A stretch of DNA of 64,000 nucleotides from Acephala macrosclerotiorum (Eukaryota > Ascomycota > Leotiomycetes > Helotiales > Mollisiaceae): the NCBI GenBank assembly GCA_014904845.1, contig MU119446.1:22940-86939 (forward strand), read 5' to 3'. The position numbers were made by a program, and so were the translations under genes. Below are positions 35,310-46,419 of the stretch, piece after piece (within the stretch, counting starts at the first letter, position 1; each line of letters starts with the position of its first letter). The notes under the pieces are model-generated. The model was not told where the DNA came from. It ran no database searches and was given only the letters and a program-made list of their open reading frames with translations.

Positions 35310-35632
35310 TTCGGATGCCTGATCTTAATTATGAGTGATATTATTTGTGAATGGAGATTTATTGAGGGAGAAATTTAATGATACGTTGAGTTGCAAGAAG
35401 ATGCTTTTGCGGTGAAGTATATATGCCGTTTCCTTGTGTGACCAGTGAATCAGTATGAAGCGCATCGCAGTCAGACTTTCAATCTCGAGCCTCAAGATGA
35501 CGTTTTTCACCCGGCACGCATTTAGTCATTACCTCGCTTTCTGGAAGTCATGTTTCGTTGTGAATGAGCCATGCATGATTTTGCTAATTATCTCATCAAA
35601 TCCCCATCTCCATCTGTGCTACCCAACGCAGC

Positions 35633-36835
35633 CTAGAACTTCCTTACTTCAGAACGCAACGCCAACGCCTCTTCATGCGCTTTTCTTGCCTTTTTAGCCT
35701 TTTCACTATCAGAGTCATGATGATCAGTATGTTCAACCTCTGGTCTTGCCATTCCTGGCAACCAAGTTTTCATACCCGGCTCTTCCTTGAAGTTTTGTAT
35801 GGATTTCTTGAGTACTGGCTTTAGTGGCTTCAGTTGTGGAGACTTTGAAGTTGCAGCAGCAGCAGTGGCTTTCACGTTGGTAATGACAGGTTGTTTAGCA
35901 GGCAACATCTCTTGGCGTGCACGTGGAGGTAGTCCAGGAGGAGGTTTCGGCTGGGGAGATCCAGATCTAGTCGGGTTATAACCTCTTAAAAGGTCCACCA
36001 CTGGCTGCTTTTCAGCAGTCCTCTCATGTGGAGGAGGACCTGGTGACTTGACGGGCGACTTGACAGATGATTGAGCAGCGAATGGTGATATGTCTGGTTT
36101 CTTATTAGTATGTTGTCTTGAGTGCACCTGTGGGATATTCTCCACAACAATGCTTTTCGCAGATTGCAGCTTTGCCTTACCGCAACAGTCATGAGAGTAA
36201 CCTCGATGAGCGTACGTTTTGACATTATCAAGAGAAGCAGCTTTGTGCACTGCTATCTTAGGAATTTGTTGTTGCTTCTGTAATTTCACTGGGTCCGCAG
36301 CTTTAGCCTTTTTCGCTGCGTCGGCTTGAGCTCTTTTGAAAGCCTCGGCTTGGGCTACTTTTTCTGCCTTTTCCGTGGCTTTCTTCTGGTCATCGACTTT
36401 CTTCTGTACATTAACCTTCTTAATAGGCTTATGTTTTTCGAGGTTCTCTCTCCATACCTTGTATTGTCTTATCTCTTTAGCTCTTTTATTATCTGCCTCA
36501 AGCTTCTTTCCGTCGTCTGACTGCCTTTGCTTTTGGGTGCACACGAACAACGCGTGGAAGATTGTCTCGGCCTCAAGCCAAGGAAAACCAAGTGCGTTTA
36601 CATCTGTGAGCTCGAGGATATTGTCTAGATACGGTTTCGCCCGGCTTGCGGCCATTTGTATTTTGATGTCAGCGCGTCTTCCTCGTATCTTAACTTGTTC
36701 TTTCTCAAGTTGTTCGACAAACATAATTTCTTCTTTGCTCATAGATAGGTTGATTTTGTCTTTAGATCGGCTGATGTCGTTGTGTCGTTTGATAAGAACG
36801 AGGATTTCCAGCCTTGATGGGAGAGCGTCGATCAT
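35633..36835 (-). CDS. Tandem family member C: intact, 400 aa
   Basis: A single-exon frame. The N-terminal domain (about 1-105) has L-P-S-R-L-E-I-L-V-L-I-K-R-H-N, then R-A-K-P-Y-L-D-N-I-L-E-L-T-D and F-P-W-L-E-A-E-T-I-F-H-A-L. A highly charged Lys/Ala coiled-coil-like stretch follows (about 115-185), then a Pro/Ser/Lys-rich disordered region with several S-P dipeptides (about 235-345). The end has M-K-T-W-L-P, an acidic D-S-D-S-E run, and A-H-E-E-A-L-A-L-R-S-E-V-R-K-F. The W motif and end motif are shared with A; the end motif is also in B, D and E. It is the longest and least damaged copy, so the best reference for the family. The charge pattern suggests a nuclear or scaffold-type protein, but that is only a guess. 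Confidence 0.75.
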   Translation of the reverse strand: MIDALPSRLEILVLIKRHNDISRSKDKINLSMSKEEIMFVEQLEKEQVKIRGRRADIKIQMAASRAKPYLDNILELTDVNALGFPWLEAETIFHALFVCTQKQRQSDDGKKLEADNKRAKEIRQYKVWRENLEKHKPIKKVNVQKKVDDQKKATEKAEKVAQAEAFKRAQADAAKKAKAADPVKLQKQQQIPKIAVHKAASLDNVKTYAHRGYSHDCCGKAKLQSAKSIVVENIPQVHSRQHTNKKPDISPFAAQSSVKSPVKSPGPPPHERTAEKQPVVDLLRGYNPTRSGSPQPKPPPGLPPRARQEMLPAKQPVITNVKATAAAATSKSPQLKPLKPVLKKSIQNFKEEPGMKTWLPGMARPEVEHTDHHDSDSEKAKKARKAHEEALALRSEVRKF

Positions 36836-37084
36836 GTTGCAGGATCTTGCGAAGTAGTCACAACTGCTTGGTTATTTTTGTAGAAGCTAAAAGTGAGAAA
36901 ATGTAGTTGGAAGACAATCTTTTAAAAGGTCAAGATTTAAAATATTACCCTTTAAGGATGGGCCGAATCAGGTGATGAAGTGGGGGAGTATTTGATTCAG
37001 TAAGGGAAAAGAGAATGATAGACCATGCATTCTTGAATAACTCCTATATTACTCTATTGATGCTTAGAAAGTACCAAAATAGCG

Positions 37085-37907
37085 TCAATGCTTCCTCACT
37101 TCGCTCTCAAGTTTGAGTGCTTGCTCATGAGCGGCTTGCATCCTTCTCTCTTTCTCCGACATAGTTCTCTGACCCCTCTGTCTACTCAGACACCTTTTTC
37201 GCTCCCTCTTCGCTTCTCTATCACTAATCTTCTCTTTCAACATTCTCGCCGGATCCTCCGACTTGGCACGTATGACAGGCTTTTGAGGATCAACACCACC
37301 CACCTGGGACCCGGAAACGTTGGGTCTAGCACGAGGGTGCCCTAGTACCTTCCCCCCGACCCGCACCGGTGTCTTAGCAGCCACCTTTACGGGTGACCCA
37401 ACCCCATTTCTGGGATCTTGGCGCTTAATTGTTGTCTCCTTAGGTCGACTGGGTAACTTCAAACAGTCCTGCTCGAGTAGTCTCACCTTGATCCCATGAG
37501 ATTCCAATTTTCTTTCTGAATTCTAGTCTAAACCAAGTAGTCGCCCTCCTCGTCTTTTAGAGGAAACTCTCGAAGCCTCTGAACATTTCCACAAGTTTCG
37601 TTCATCTTTTAAGCTCATGGTGCAAGTTCCCCGCTTTCTCCATTAGAATCTTCCAATCAATAACATCAACATCGGCCTTGGTATACACCTTCACGACTCG
37701 ATTAAGGTCCTTGGATATTTCAGCTGCCATTATCTGGATATAATTTTGTTGCTTCTCTCGTCTCTTCTGCTTTATGAGAAGAGATTCTGCTCGTGCGGTC
37801 CGATGTGTGCAGATTTCGTCGAGGGGAAAGGGTTTTGAGGTGTTGGTGCAATTATGTTGGATGATGAGCGCGAGTATCTCGCTCTCGGTGGGGTTCTCGG
37901 GGATCAT
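37085..37907 (-). pseudogene. Tandem family member D: interrupted by one TGA
   Basis: The first part, from ATG 37907, has the family domain: P-T-E-S-E-I-L-A-L-I-I-Q-H-N, a basic helical middle, then D-V-I-D-W-K-I-L-M-E-K-A. It stops at TGA 37602-37604. The second part, open from about 37530 and ending at 37085, is a basic Pro/Val/Gly-rich linker, then S-E-K-E-R-R-M-Q-A-A-H-E-Q-A-L-K-L-E-S-E-V-R at the end. A phase-0 intron from about 37592 to 37522 (GTGGAA...GACTAG) would join them if the TGA were a coding codon (CGA fits). Either the gene is inactivated by a single transition, or it now makes only a 101-residue N-terminal domain. Confidence 0.65.
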
Positions 37908-38171
37908 GACGTGTTGACAGCTGCTTAGATGTAGGTATTATTGTTCTTTATCTACCCTTTTTGTTACGATTGTAGTTCAGAACTTGAGCGGGGAGAAGCG
38001 TACTTGCAAGACTTTGTTTTGAAATCTGAACGCTTTCATACCAGTATATAATTATGCAGGGATGAGAGCACATGCATTTAGTTTTATGTTGGGGAGAAGA
38101 ACTGAATAAAAGATGCTCCATCGAATAACGTTTTATTTCTTCAGGCGGATCAAGGGAAAATCCGACTCGAA

Positions 38172-38813
38172 CTACTCCACGCTATGATTTTCTACTTCAG
38201 AAGCTAGTCGAATTGCTTCAATGTATGCCACATGTACTCTCCTTGGTTTCTCAAACATTGTTTGGGCATTGAGAACCAATTCCCTCTTTCCTAGATAGCG
38301 AAACAGTCAAATTCACACGTAGTCCTTCTTTCTTCTTTTTGCCAACCTTCGTCCCGCCTCCTCCTTGTACGCTAGAGTCCTTCCAAGCTCCCGGAACATC
38401 CGAAACCAATTCTCGCTCCTCATCTCGTATCCTCTCTTTCGAACGAAGCTCCCCCCTACCTTCACAAGTTTTCTCCACACTCGTCCCGATTTTCTCTAAA
38501 GAATTTCTCCAATCATCTCACACTCCCTCTCTATCTCCTCCCACCGAATAGCAAAGCAATCAACATCATTATCTGTCCTTTCAATCTAATCTAAGTCCCA
38601 CATCAAGGTCGCCACCCGTTTCTTTAAAGGTATTTGCCTCGCTGTACGTTGCTTGTGGTATCGGAGCAGGGATAAAGCCCAGTCCACTTGTTTATTATTG
38701 AAGGAGCCGGTGGTGATTTGGAAGCTGTTGTAGTCGGGGTTTATGGAGTTGTATTCGAGGATGAGAGCGAGGAGTTCGGCGCCCTTGAGATCCTCTTTGA
38801 GGAAGTAAACCAC
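38172..38813 (-). pseudogene. Tandem family member E: multiply broken
   Basis: From 38813 the frame reads the family start (K-G-A-E-L-L-A-L-I-L-E-Y-N), then a TAG at 38586-38588. After it the same frame goes on with T-D-N-D-V-D-C and R-W-E-E-I-E-R-E, matching the T-D-V-N-A-L-G-F-P-W-L-E-A-E of C. A frame change near 38500 leads to a charged linker. Another near 38290 leads to the end motif A-Y-I-E-A-I-R-L-A-S-E-V-E-N-H and a stop at 38172-38174. The order of parts is the same as in A-D, so this is the oldest and most decayed copy, at the outer end of the array. Confidence 0.65.
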
Positions 38814-39380
38814 CTCTTTCAGATTCTGTAAGTATTTTGTGCCTTCTTGTGCTGAGTTGAGTTTGTATGATGGGACTCCGGGGGTAAAGATTGCAATACG
38901 TTTGGATTGGTAGTTGTACTGAGATTACAAAATTAAGCGCTACTATCAAATTAATAGTTTTTCAAATATTAAAAGAGCATTGTGAATCAACTTGTTAATA
39001 CATTCATTTTCATGAGTTGAAAAACTCGTATGAATCATAAATGAGTAATGAAAGTTTAGCAGAGAGTGTCCCAGCAGGATGGGCCATTGGGAGCGCCTTT
39101 TATAGCAACCTAGATCTGCCAGCTCAGTCACCACCATGTGCCAAGCTATCTTTAAAAATTGCCAGACCATCATTGTCAGATTATCATTGTCCCATACCGT
39201 CCGGTACATTCAGAAGGACGAGTTCTTCGCTCTAGCACGCGCCAAAGCCTTGAACTTCCGCCCCAGCGGCGCCTCCCACACCCACGTCTCCTCCCTCCCG
39301 CCTAATTGTCCGTAAACCTCAACGTCACCCTCGAAATCAAATTGATTATCGCAGGCATCCGTCCAGACCTCAACATTATA
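38814..39380. other. Intergenic, no supported gene
   Basis: Separates the A-E array from the pentapeptide/F-box-like gene. ORFs at 38695-39209 minus and 39041-39235 plus have no recognisable content. Confidence 0.4.
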
Positions 39381-40182
39381 TCAATAGCCTATGCTACTTG
39401 CGTCGTCTTCGTCGGTAATCGGGAACGTCAGACGGAAGGTGCTGAGAGCATCGAAACGATCTTGGCAGAATGTCAACCACGAGGATATCAGGCGCTGAGG
39501 TTCCGAATGTTCCGCGAGTCCGTGGAGATGGACTTCGGCTACGGCCGGGAACTTTGGAGGAGTGTACCAGAGGTCCATGGATGCATTGAAGTTCCTTGCA
39601 CTGCATGCAAGGTTAGCAGCGAGTTCTGAGGCTTCTTTTTTGGCATCTAGAATGTCCCAGGAGCTTGGGATATTGAAAAATGACTTGCTTGAGATCCACG
39701 CAGCGAATCCGGTTCGCGATGCTTTGGGTTGGATAGGCATGCAGATGGCCCCATCGCCTTTGATCAAGGGGGAACGGCACTAGCTTGTAGTAGACCTCGA
39801 GCGCCTCGTTGTAATAGCTCTCTTTGCAGACTCGCAACGCCTTGATCCGAGGAAGTGTTGATGATTTATGCGATGCGGCTTGATCTTTGATGATGTGTTT
39901 GAATACCATCAGCCTCAGCTCTGGCGTGAACTTGCTCAACTTTAGAGGCGCCATGGTGATGGTGCATCCCTTGTTCAGTGTTGATTTGAACACTTGCGAC
40001 TCGTGAATATCGGTGGTATAGACGTCGCAGTCGATGAGGGTGGAGTTGAAGACTTGACAATCATCTAAGGCGCAGTTTTGGACCTTTGAAGAGTAGATTT
40101 CGGCATATCGGAGACTGAGGCCATGAATGGTGCTTCTCCTGATGACATTGGCGATTGTCGGGTTCTTCTTGGGAGGCATCAT
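39381..40182 (-). CDS. Pentapeptide-type repeat plus F-box-like protein, copy 1 (one unresolved frame change)
   Basis: Start chosen at the Met-Met pair at 40182: it aligns with the paralogue at 51.8 kb, whereas the open frame to 40311 adds a proline-rich leader absent there. Residues about 13-70 form a five-residue periodicity, a hydrophobic residue every fifth position and Cys/Ser/Thr three later (V-Q-N-C-A-L-D-D-C-Q-V-F-N-S-T-L). That is the pattern of pentapeptide-repeat beta-helices. Then comes an F-box-like segment, F-T-P-E-L-R-L-M-V-F-K, and Y-Y-N-E-A-L-E-V-Y-Y-K-L. The first frame closes at 39613. A second frame (39767-39381) continues plausibly (W-D-I-L-D-A-K-K-E-A then L-T-F-C-Q-D-R-F), so an intron or frameshift lies around 39640-39700; I could not place a splice that fits. 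F-box proteins usually recruit targets to SCF ubiquitin ligases. Confidence 0.6.
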
Positions 40183-42133
40183 AATGCTGCGCAGCCACTC
40201 TGCTGGTGATCGTGCCTCGAGGTGTGGGGTTGGTAAGGGGAGGTTGAAGGTTGCGAAGAAAATAAATTCAAGAGGTGAGGTGGGGTGAGGTCCAAAAAGG
40301 AAGTAGTCCAAACCGGAAATAGCTAAGCGAGCACCCTTCCAACATCAGCCTTTCAATATCACGACTCTACCTGGGTTTCCTCAGGGAAGGGAAAACAATG
40401 AGCTTCTCGACCACTGCCAGGCACGGTAGGAGAAAATGAAGCCATAAAGTCTTGGCAAGGCTAGGAAATTAAACGCACTGTTCACGAAGCACCAAGATAA
40501 TACCTGATGAACCTCAGATTTGACGTACCCTTTGCCAGATGCCCTACCTGAAGCACTTATCTCGTGATCCATGATGTTCTTACGACACGATTCTGGAAAC
40601 ATTTCAGGCACAAATTCTGCCTTATTCTCAAGTGTGGCTCCACAGAGACCGCTTTCTCCATGCCTCTTACCCAAAGCTTCCTCGTAGAACAGCTCCCTCA
40701 CTCCTTCCCTACCAACACAGCACTTTCCCTTCACGCTCGAACTCTCCCGCTACAGGGGACCACCTGGCCTTGCACTTCCTTATATTCTCGTCCTCCCCCT
40801 TAGAAAAAAGATTTTCTCTTCCCTTCTCTTTTCTTTTCGGAAGAGTCCTTTTTCTAGGGGAGGACGAGGATATGAGGAAGTGCAAGGCTAGGTGGGCCCG
40901 GTAGTGGGAGAGTTGGAGTGTGAAGGCAAAGCTAAGATATATTGTAAGTAATGAATTTAATGCAATTGAGATGTGGATGTAGTCATGTTGATGATGGTGG
41001 TGGAGGGAGGTTTTGGTGGCGCGACTGCACTCTTGCGGAGGCGGGTTGGTGTACCCGACCCGACCTTCTGCAGCTTCAATCAATATGAAAAGCAATTGAA
41101 TCCTCGAGCATGATCTAGGTTTTAAACTCTCTGATCCTAGATCGCTTGAGACGTGTTTGCAGCATCTTATCTACGAGTTCGAGGTTGTGTGGTGAGGTGT
41201 TTCCGAGAAGGCTGCAGCAAACACCGCCCACTTCATCATAGCTCCAGCGACTCACGATGCAGCCGAGGCTGTGCGAATCACCATAACTTGACAGACGATC
41301 ACCCAGAAAAGGATTTCAAACGCGCCAATCTTGGCTCAAGCCTGCGATATCTGTGTCAAGAGTTGAAATGCAGCCACCCACACGCGCACCATCACAGCAT
41401 TTGTCAACCCACAACGTAGCCGAGGCACCCAAAACTCTTATTACCCAACTGAAGTTGTTTTCGATAAGATATTAATACTCTTCAATCTCATATCGAGCTC
41501 GTTGGGAGCCATTAGTGCGGGTCTTTCGAGCTCGGTGAAATGTCTCCCACCTTCACACGTGATTTAAACCTAGAAAGTTCAGACCCGCGAACGGCTTACA
41601 AGGCAATAGAGGAATACATTCAGAGCAGGCAATAAATAAACACGAAGACCAGATCGCCTGTTGAAGGCAAAAGAAGCAAACTTGGCGCTGAAGACGGCTT
41701 GGTGTCACGTGCCACTATAGACTAACTGGCGCGCCAGCAGCAGACTCACTGGCCTGCTGTTACTCATTCCGCCACTCTGTCCACCGGTCGCTCACGTAAC
41801 CCCATGACTTCAACAAACCAGTTGAACTGAGATTAAACAGATTCAGTTCTTGGTACGGTCGCGGCCAGACGGAGGTAATAGCAGTTCTCAGAATCGAGAG
41901 CAGACAAAGAGTGACAGAAGTCGACAAAATAAACTTGCAGCAAGCAAACACGAGAATCATGCATTCCGTAATAAGCAATAAAAGTCCATGAACATGAAAA
42001 GGATGCTTGTTTGAGAGAGTTCAAATTCTTTTACTCACAAATTTCGGTATCCATTTGCCGGTCCAACATGCCCCTACAAACGCCACGCAGATAAATTCCC
42101 ATTTCATGCCACCATACAACGCCTACACTCCCA
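40183..42133. other. Long intergenic region with an inverted-repeat element
   Basis: No supported gene. It contains a large imperfect inverted repeat (40723-40931). The remainder has only short frames; 42007-42133 is the 3' flank of the WD40 gene. Confidence 0.4.
40723..40931. repeat. Imperfect inverted repeat (foldback element), about 209 bp
   Basis: The left arm (about 40723-40812) and right arm (about 40845-40931) are reverse complements with scattered mismatches. They share the 20-base block CCTTGCACTTCCTNATATNC, its continuation CTCGTCCTCCCC, and the outer CTTTNCCTTCAC. A pyrimidine-rich loop separates them. It could be a MITE or other foldback transposon. No clear target duplication is seen. 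Confidence 0.7.
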
Positions 42134-43921
42134 CTACCTCTTCAACTTCTTCTTGTCTGGCCCCTCCTCCTCCTCCTCATCACTCAAATCCCTATACTGC
42201 GTAACCGGCTGCGTCTCCTTCCACGCATTCGTAAAAATCGGATCCTTCTTCGCCAGCTCTTCATACTTCAACAACGCTTCCCTCGGATCCTCATCTCTCA
42301 TACTACTCAACGGAATACTCTGATTGATATGTCCTTCATCTGGCTGGCTCTTCATAAACGGAGTTACCATTGGGATTTGTGGTCGTCGAGGATCGCGAGA
42401 GCGGCCGGAGGCGGTTAGGCCGACGGTGGGGTGACGGGCTGAGTAGGAGGTTCCGGACGTGTTGGTTAGGACGCCGCCAGGCGTGACGATGCTGTCGCCG
42501 GAGATGCCGGTGGATTGGTCGGTGGTGAAGTTGGGGTCGTCGTCTACGTGTCGTTTCTTAGGGGCACGGGACATGACATCGACGGCGCCGCGGATGGAGG
42601 TGTTTGGGTTGTAGAGGACGTGAACTTCTGCGTTGGTTGAGCCGGTTACGATTTGGTTGAGTTTGGGGTGCCAGGCGACTGTGATGAGAGGCGATCCAGG
42701 AGTGACTGGAGTGACGAGCTCGGGCTTGAGGTTCCCTGGGTTCAGGATGTGAAGGTGTCCTGATACAGAGCCTGTAATGATACTCGATGAGTTGGGCGAG
42801 TACTTTATGTTCGTCATGGCATAGTGATCTGATGTCGATGGATGTGACACTGTCACAACTGGTGTCTTGAACTTCCTTGTGTCCCACAGCTTTATCAAGT
42901 CATCGCCGCCCCTCGTCACTACCATTCTCCCATCAGCACTGATGTCGATACCCCCAGTCCATGTATTTGGCTTATGTGCTTCTCTGATCTCTGACGTTGG
43001 TCGGGCATAAGGTCCATCTCCACTCCACATCACCAAGCTTCCGTCGAGAGCTGCTGCAACAAGGACATTGGGCCCTCCTTGAAGTGGGCTGCCCCAGGTG
43101 ACAGCCGTCATTCTTGTTCTACCTGCAGAGCCAGCAGCCCTCGACTTGTGTACTATCACCGACTTCTGCTCCCTCCTATGATTAACATCCCATATTCGCA
43201 GCGTGCTGTCTGTGCCAGCCGTAACGCATAGGTTCTTGTCCACCGGGTTCCAGGTGCCTGTTGTAACTTCAGAGACATGTCCTTTGGTATTATTCATGTC
43301 TCTCAGATACATGTCTCCCTTCACAAATTCTGCCAAAACATCTCCATCTCTGTTCATAATCTTTGCTTGTGGGTGCGCCGACACACAGAGAAAGGTTCCT
43401 CCTGACAGTGGGTTGAATTCGACATGGTTGATAGGATGCGTTTCCGAGTTCGCGGCTGTCTTTGAGGCGCTGGGATCTACAGTCTTGAACGCTCGCAGCG
43501 TCGTAGGTGTCATAGAAGCAAAATCATGGAGCTTCAATGTACAATCTGTCGAACCTGTAACCAATCTTCCACCTGAAGGGTCCAAAGAAACTGTCGTGAC
43601 CGCGCGCTCGTGTGTCTTCAGCACCAGCTCATGAGAGACTGGAAACTCGTCATCGTCCGACTGATCGTCTGAATCATCGTCGTCGTCGTCGCCGTCATCC
43701 TCCGAGTCATCGTACTTCGATGCTGGCTCTTGTGTGATCTTCTGCTGCTCTCCATCTTGCTTCGCAGGACCAGGCGCATCTCCAACATTTCTCTTCGTCC
43801 TACCTATCTGCGCCGCGACATCTGCTTGCTTAGACTTCTTCCCAAACGCCTGCGGAGCGAATGCAGCAAAGTCTCCCTCCAAGTCTGGCACATCGACCTC
43901 GAAATCCTCGTCGTCGCTCAT
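42134..43921 (-). CDS. WD40-repeat protein, WDR70/GAD-1 family
   Basis: A 595-residue single-exon protein. The start M-S-D-D-E-D-F-E (43921) is preferred over the in-frame ATG 16 codons upstream. The N terminus is acidic (Asp/Glu/Ser runs near 75-95). Then come WD40 blades from about residue 95 to 430: T-G-S-T-D-C-T-L-K-L-H-D, T-A-G-T-D-S-T-L-R-I-W-D-V, D-G-S-L-V-M-W-S, G-G-D-D-L-I-K-L-W-D-T-R. The C-terminal part has P-K-K-R-H, S-A-R-H-P-T-V-G-L-T, D-P-R-E-A-L-L-K-Y, P-I-F-T-N-A-W and a basic end, the layout of the WDR70/gastrulation-defective-1 family. Those nuclear proteins are linked to chromatin and DNA-damage response. The frame is intact. It is transcribed divergently from the NIPA gene across about 280 bp. 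Confidence 0.88.
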   Translation of the reverse strand: MSDDEDFEVDVPDLEGDFAAFAPQAFGKKSKQADVAAQIGRTKRNVGDAPGPAKQDGEQQKITQEPASKYDDSEDDGDDDDDDSDDQSDDDEFPVSHELVLKTHERAVTTVSLDPSGGRLVTGSTDCTLKLHDFASMTPTTLRAFKTVDPSASKTAANSETHPINHVEFNPLSGGTFLCVSAHPQAKIMNRDGDVLAEFVKGDMYLRDMNNTKGHVSEVTTGTWNPVDKNLCVTAGTDSTLRIWDVNHRREQKSVIVHKSRAAGSAGRTRMTAVTWGSPLQGGPNVLVAAALDGSLVMWSGDGPYARPTSEIREAHKPNTWTGGIDISADGRMVVTRGGDDLIKLWDTRKFKTPVVTVSHPSTSDHYAMTNIKYSPNSSSIITGSVSGHLHILNPGNLKPELVTPVTPGSPLITVAWHPKLNQIVTGSTNAEVHVLYNPNTSIRGAVDVMSRAPKKRHVDDDPNFTTDQSTGISGDSIVTPGGVLTNTSGTSYSARHPTVGLTASGRSRDPRRPQIPMVTPFMKSQPDEGHINQSIPLSSMRDEDPREALLKYEELAKKDPIFTNAWKETQPVTQYRDLSDEEEEEGPDKKKLKR

Positions 43922-44200
43922 ATTGTCGGGTGTGGTGCGTGATTCGTGGAGGGATCCCCAGACTTGCATGTGAGGCTGGCGCTATGCGAGAAATTCTTTG
44001 ATGACGCCTCCGCTGCCCGATGAAATCACCAGCCCACAAATTTCCTGATACAATCCAAAGCAAATCTTCCTCACTCTCCATCAACACGCATCCACGACGG
44101 CGACGACTTTGGATAAATATATGTCTGTCGCATACATGTCAATGTTTTCGTAACAAATTTTTATTCACGACTTCCGAAGGTTGGCCCAAAGGCCAGTCAA
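43922..44200. promoter_or_regulatory. Shared divergent promoter region, WDR70-like and NIPA-like genes
   Basis: The two start codons face away from each other with about 280 bp between. No clear TATA box is visible; assignment rests on gene orientation alone. Confidence 0.45.
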
Positions 44201-46419
44201 GTGGGATGGTATATCAAGATTGCGACGACGACGCTTCGATACCCTGATATGTTTCTCGCTACCTCCTCGATCCTCGATGCTGCGACGACAACGGTGCTTG
44301 ATTCGCCGAGCTTGATATCTGCTACTGCTTCGCCGGGTTCTGGGGTCCCTGTATACAGACTGGAAGATGGTGACTCACAGCTGCAGAGATGGAGTTCATT
44401 GATCGGAATCATTACTGCGATTGCGGGCAACATCCTGATATCTTTCGCCCTGAATATCCAAAGATATGCGCACATCAAGCTACACAAGGAGCGGGCGCAG
44501 AGGAGGGAAAAGTTGAAGAGCATACCGAAAAGCGCCGGAGGATATGGGACAACAGGCACGAACGGGCATGTCACAGAGACAAACGGGCAGAATGGGGACG
44601 AACCAGACGACACGCTGCAATCCTCCTTCAGTTCTGCGAGCACTGGATGCAGCGACCAAGATCATAAGCAAGATGTGACATATCTGCGGTCGCCATACTG
44701 GTGGGGAGGCATTATCTTGATGACGGTTGGAGAAGCAGGAAACTTTCTTGCATACGGATTCGCTCCAGCTTCGATTGTCTCGCCACTTGGAGTGGTAGCT
44801 CTCATATCGAATTGTATCATTGCTCCCATCATGCTAAAGGAGCAATTCCGGTTGCGAGACTTCTGGGGCGTGGTAGTCGCTGTGGGAGGGGCAGTCACCG
44901 TGGTGTTGAGCGCGAAAACGGAGGAGCAGAAACTTGGGCCACATGAGATCTGGGGAGCTATCACGACGCTCGAATTTGAAGTGTACATGGCGGTTACAAT
45001 ATTTTTGATTGTGGTGTTGATGTGGACCAGCCCAAAGTATGGCAATAGGACAATTCTGATTGACCTTGGGCTGGTGGGACTTTTCGGTCTGTGATGCTGC
45101 AAAAATAAGAAGAACTGGTTCACTGACATTGTGCAGGTGGATACACTGCCCTTTCGACGAAAGGCGTCGCCTCAATGCTTTCCTCCACTCTTTGGAGAGC
45201 CTTGACTACACCAGTTACCTACGTTCTCATATTGGTCCTCGTCGGTACTGCTGTGATGCAGGTTCGATATGTCAACAAATCACTACAACGATTCGACTCT
45301 ACGCAAGTCATTCCCGTACAATTCGTTATGTTCACTTTGTCGGTTATTATTGGAAGTGCGATTCTATACCGCGACTTCGAGAAGACAACCCCTGAGAGGG
45401 TGACGAAATTTATTGGGGGATGTCTCTTGACATTCTTCGGGGTATATCTCATTACGAGTGGGCGACCAAATCGCGATGAGGAGGACGAAGAGTCTGATGA
45501 GGAAGGTGAAGAGCGAATTGGGTTGCTCAACCAAGAGCACAACGACGAAGAGAATGATCCACACCACACCTTACGAAAGTATGACTCGAGGCAAAGACAA
45601 ACTCTCCAGAATGGAGATGCAGCAAACGACGAGGAATCCATCGATACCAGGAGATCATCTCGAGTGAGCTTCGCAGAACCAGCATCACGACCTCGAACTC
45701 CTCAACGATACTCGAATGGTGCTGGTCAGCCATCGGCTCGGGTCGTGCCGCCACCAGAACGATCAGCTGGTACCGAAAGTGCGCCACTCCTAAGTAATCC
45801 TTGGTTGAACTCTTCCGACGACTTACTCTACGCAGCACGACATCCAGGATTACCTGCCACAACATCTTCGCCCGTGTTACCAACGGAAGCGCAAACCTCG
45901 TCGGATTCTCTCAGGCCGCCACCCGGGCCAGTGAGGACGACATCACATGGAAATCCGCACACGCATCCGAACCACCAAACTTCTCCTAACCCGCCGCAAG
46001 TAGATAGGCCAATGACTCCAGTGCGACATTCGATATCACGAATGATGCCCGGGCCACTACTATCGCCTCTCTCTGGCGGCTTGACAGTCGTGGTAGCAAA
46101 TTCAATGCGACGCGATTCCTCAATACGAAAATCATTCCGACAATCCCTTCGAAGAACGAAGTCAGGATCGCAGCGATACTCGCAAGCCACCGACGGCGAA
46201 GATGAGGAGCCCGAAACTCCAGCCAAAGACGGCGACACAGAACAAGATTACAGTAAATCATTAGGAACGGAACAACAGACGGATTGGTCATCGCGGTTGA
46301 CTCGAGCGAGGAGCTTGAGCAACACTTTAGGAGACTTGTTCTCTTCGAAGGCAAAGAGACCGAGGTTGGATAGGCAGGATACAGCTGGCGATGAGGAGGC
46401 TGGTCCGAGTGGATCGTAA
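44201..46419 (+). CDS. NIPA-like magnesium transporter (DUF803)
   Basis: Exons 44201-45086 and 45137-46419, with a 50-bp phase-1 intron (45087-45136, GTCTGT...ACTGAC...GTGCAG), give 722 residues. Met1 or Met17 (44249) may be the start. Nine hydrophobic segments follow, beginning W-S-S-L-I-G-I-I-T-A-I-A-G-N and Y-W-W-G-G-I-I-L-M-T-V-G-E-A-G-N. The G-E-A-G-N-F-x-A-Y-G-F-A-P stretch and S-P-L-G-V-V-A-L-I-S-N are the hallmarks of the NIPA/DUF803 transporters, which move Mg2+ across membranes. The family is related to the drug/metabolite transporter fold. A charged loop of about 90 residues separates segments 1 and 2. The last 300 residues are a hydrophilic Ser/Pro/acidic tail, as in fungal members. 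The intron lies within a transmembrane region, which confirms that the two frames belong together. Confidence 0.9.
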
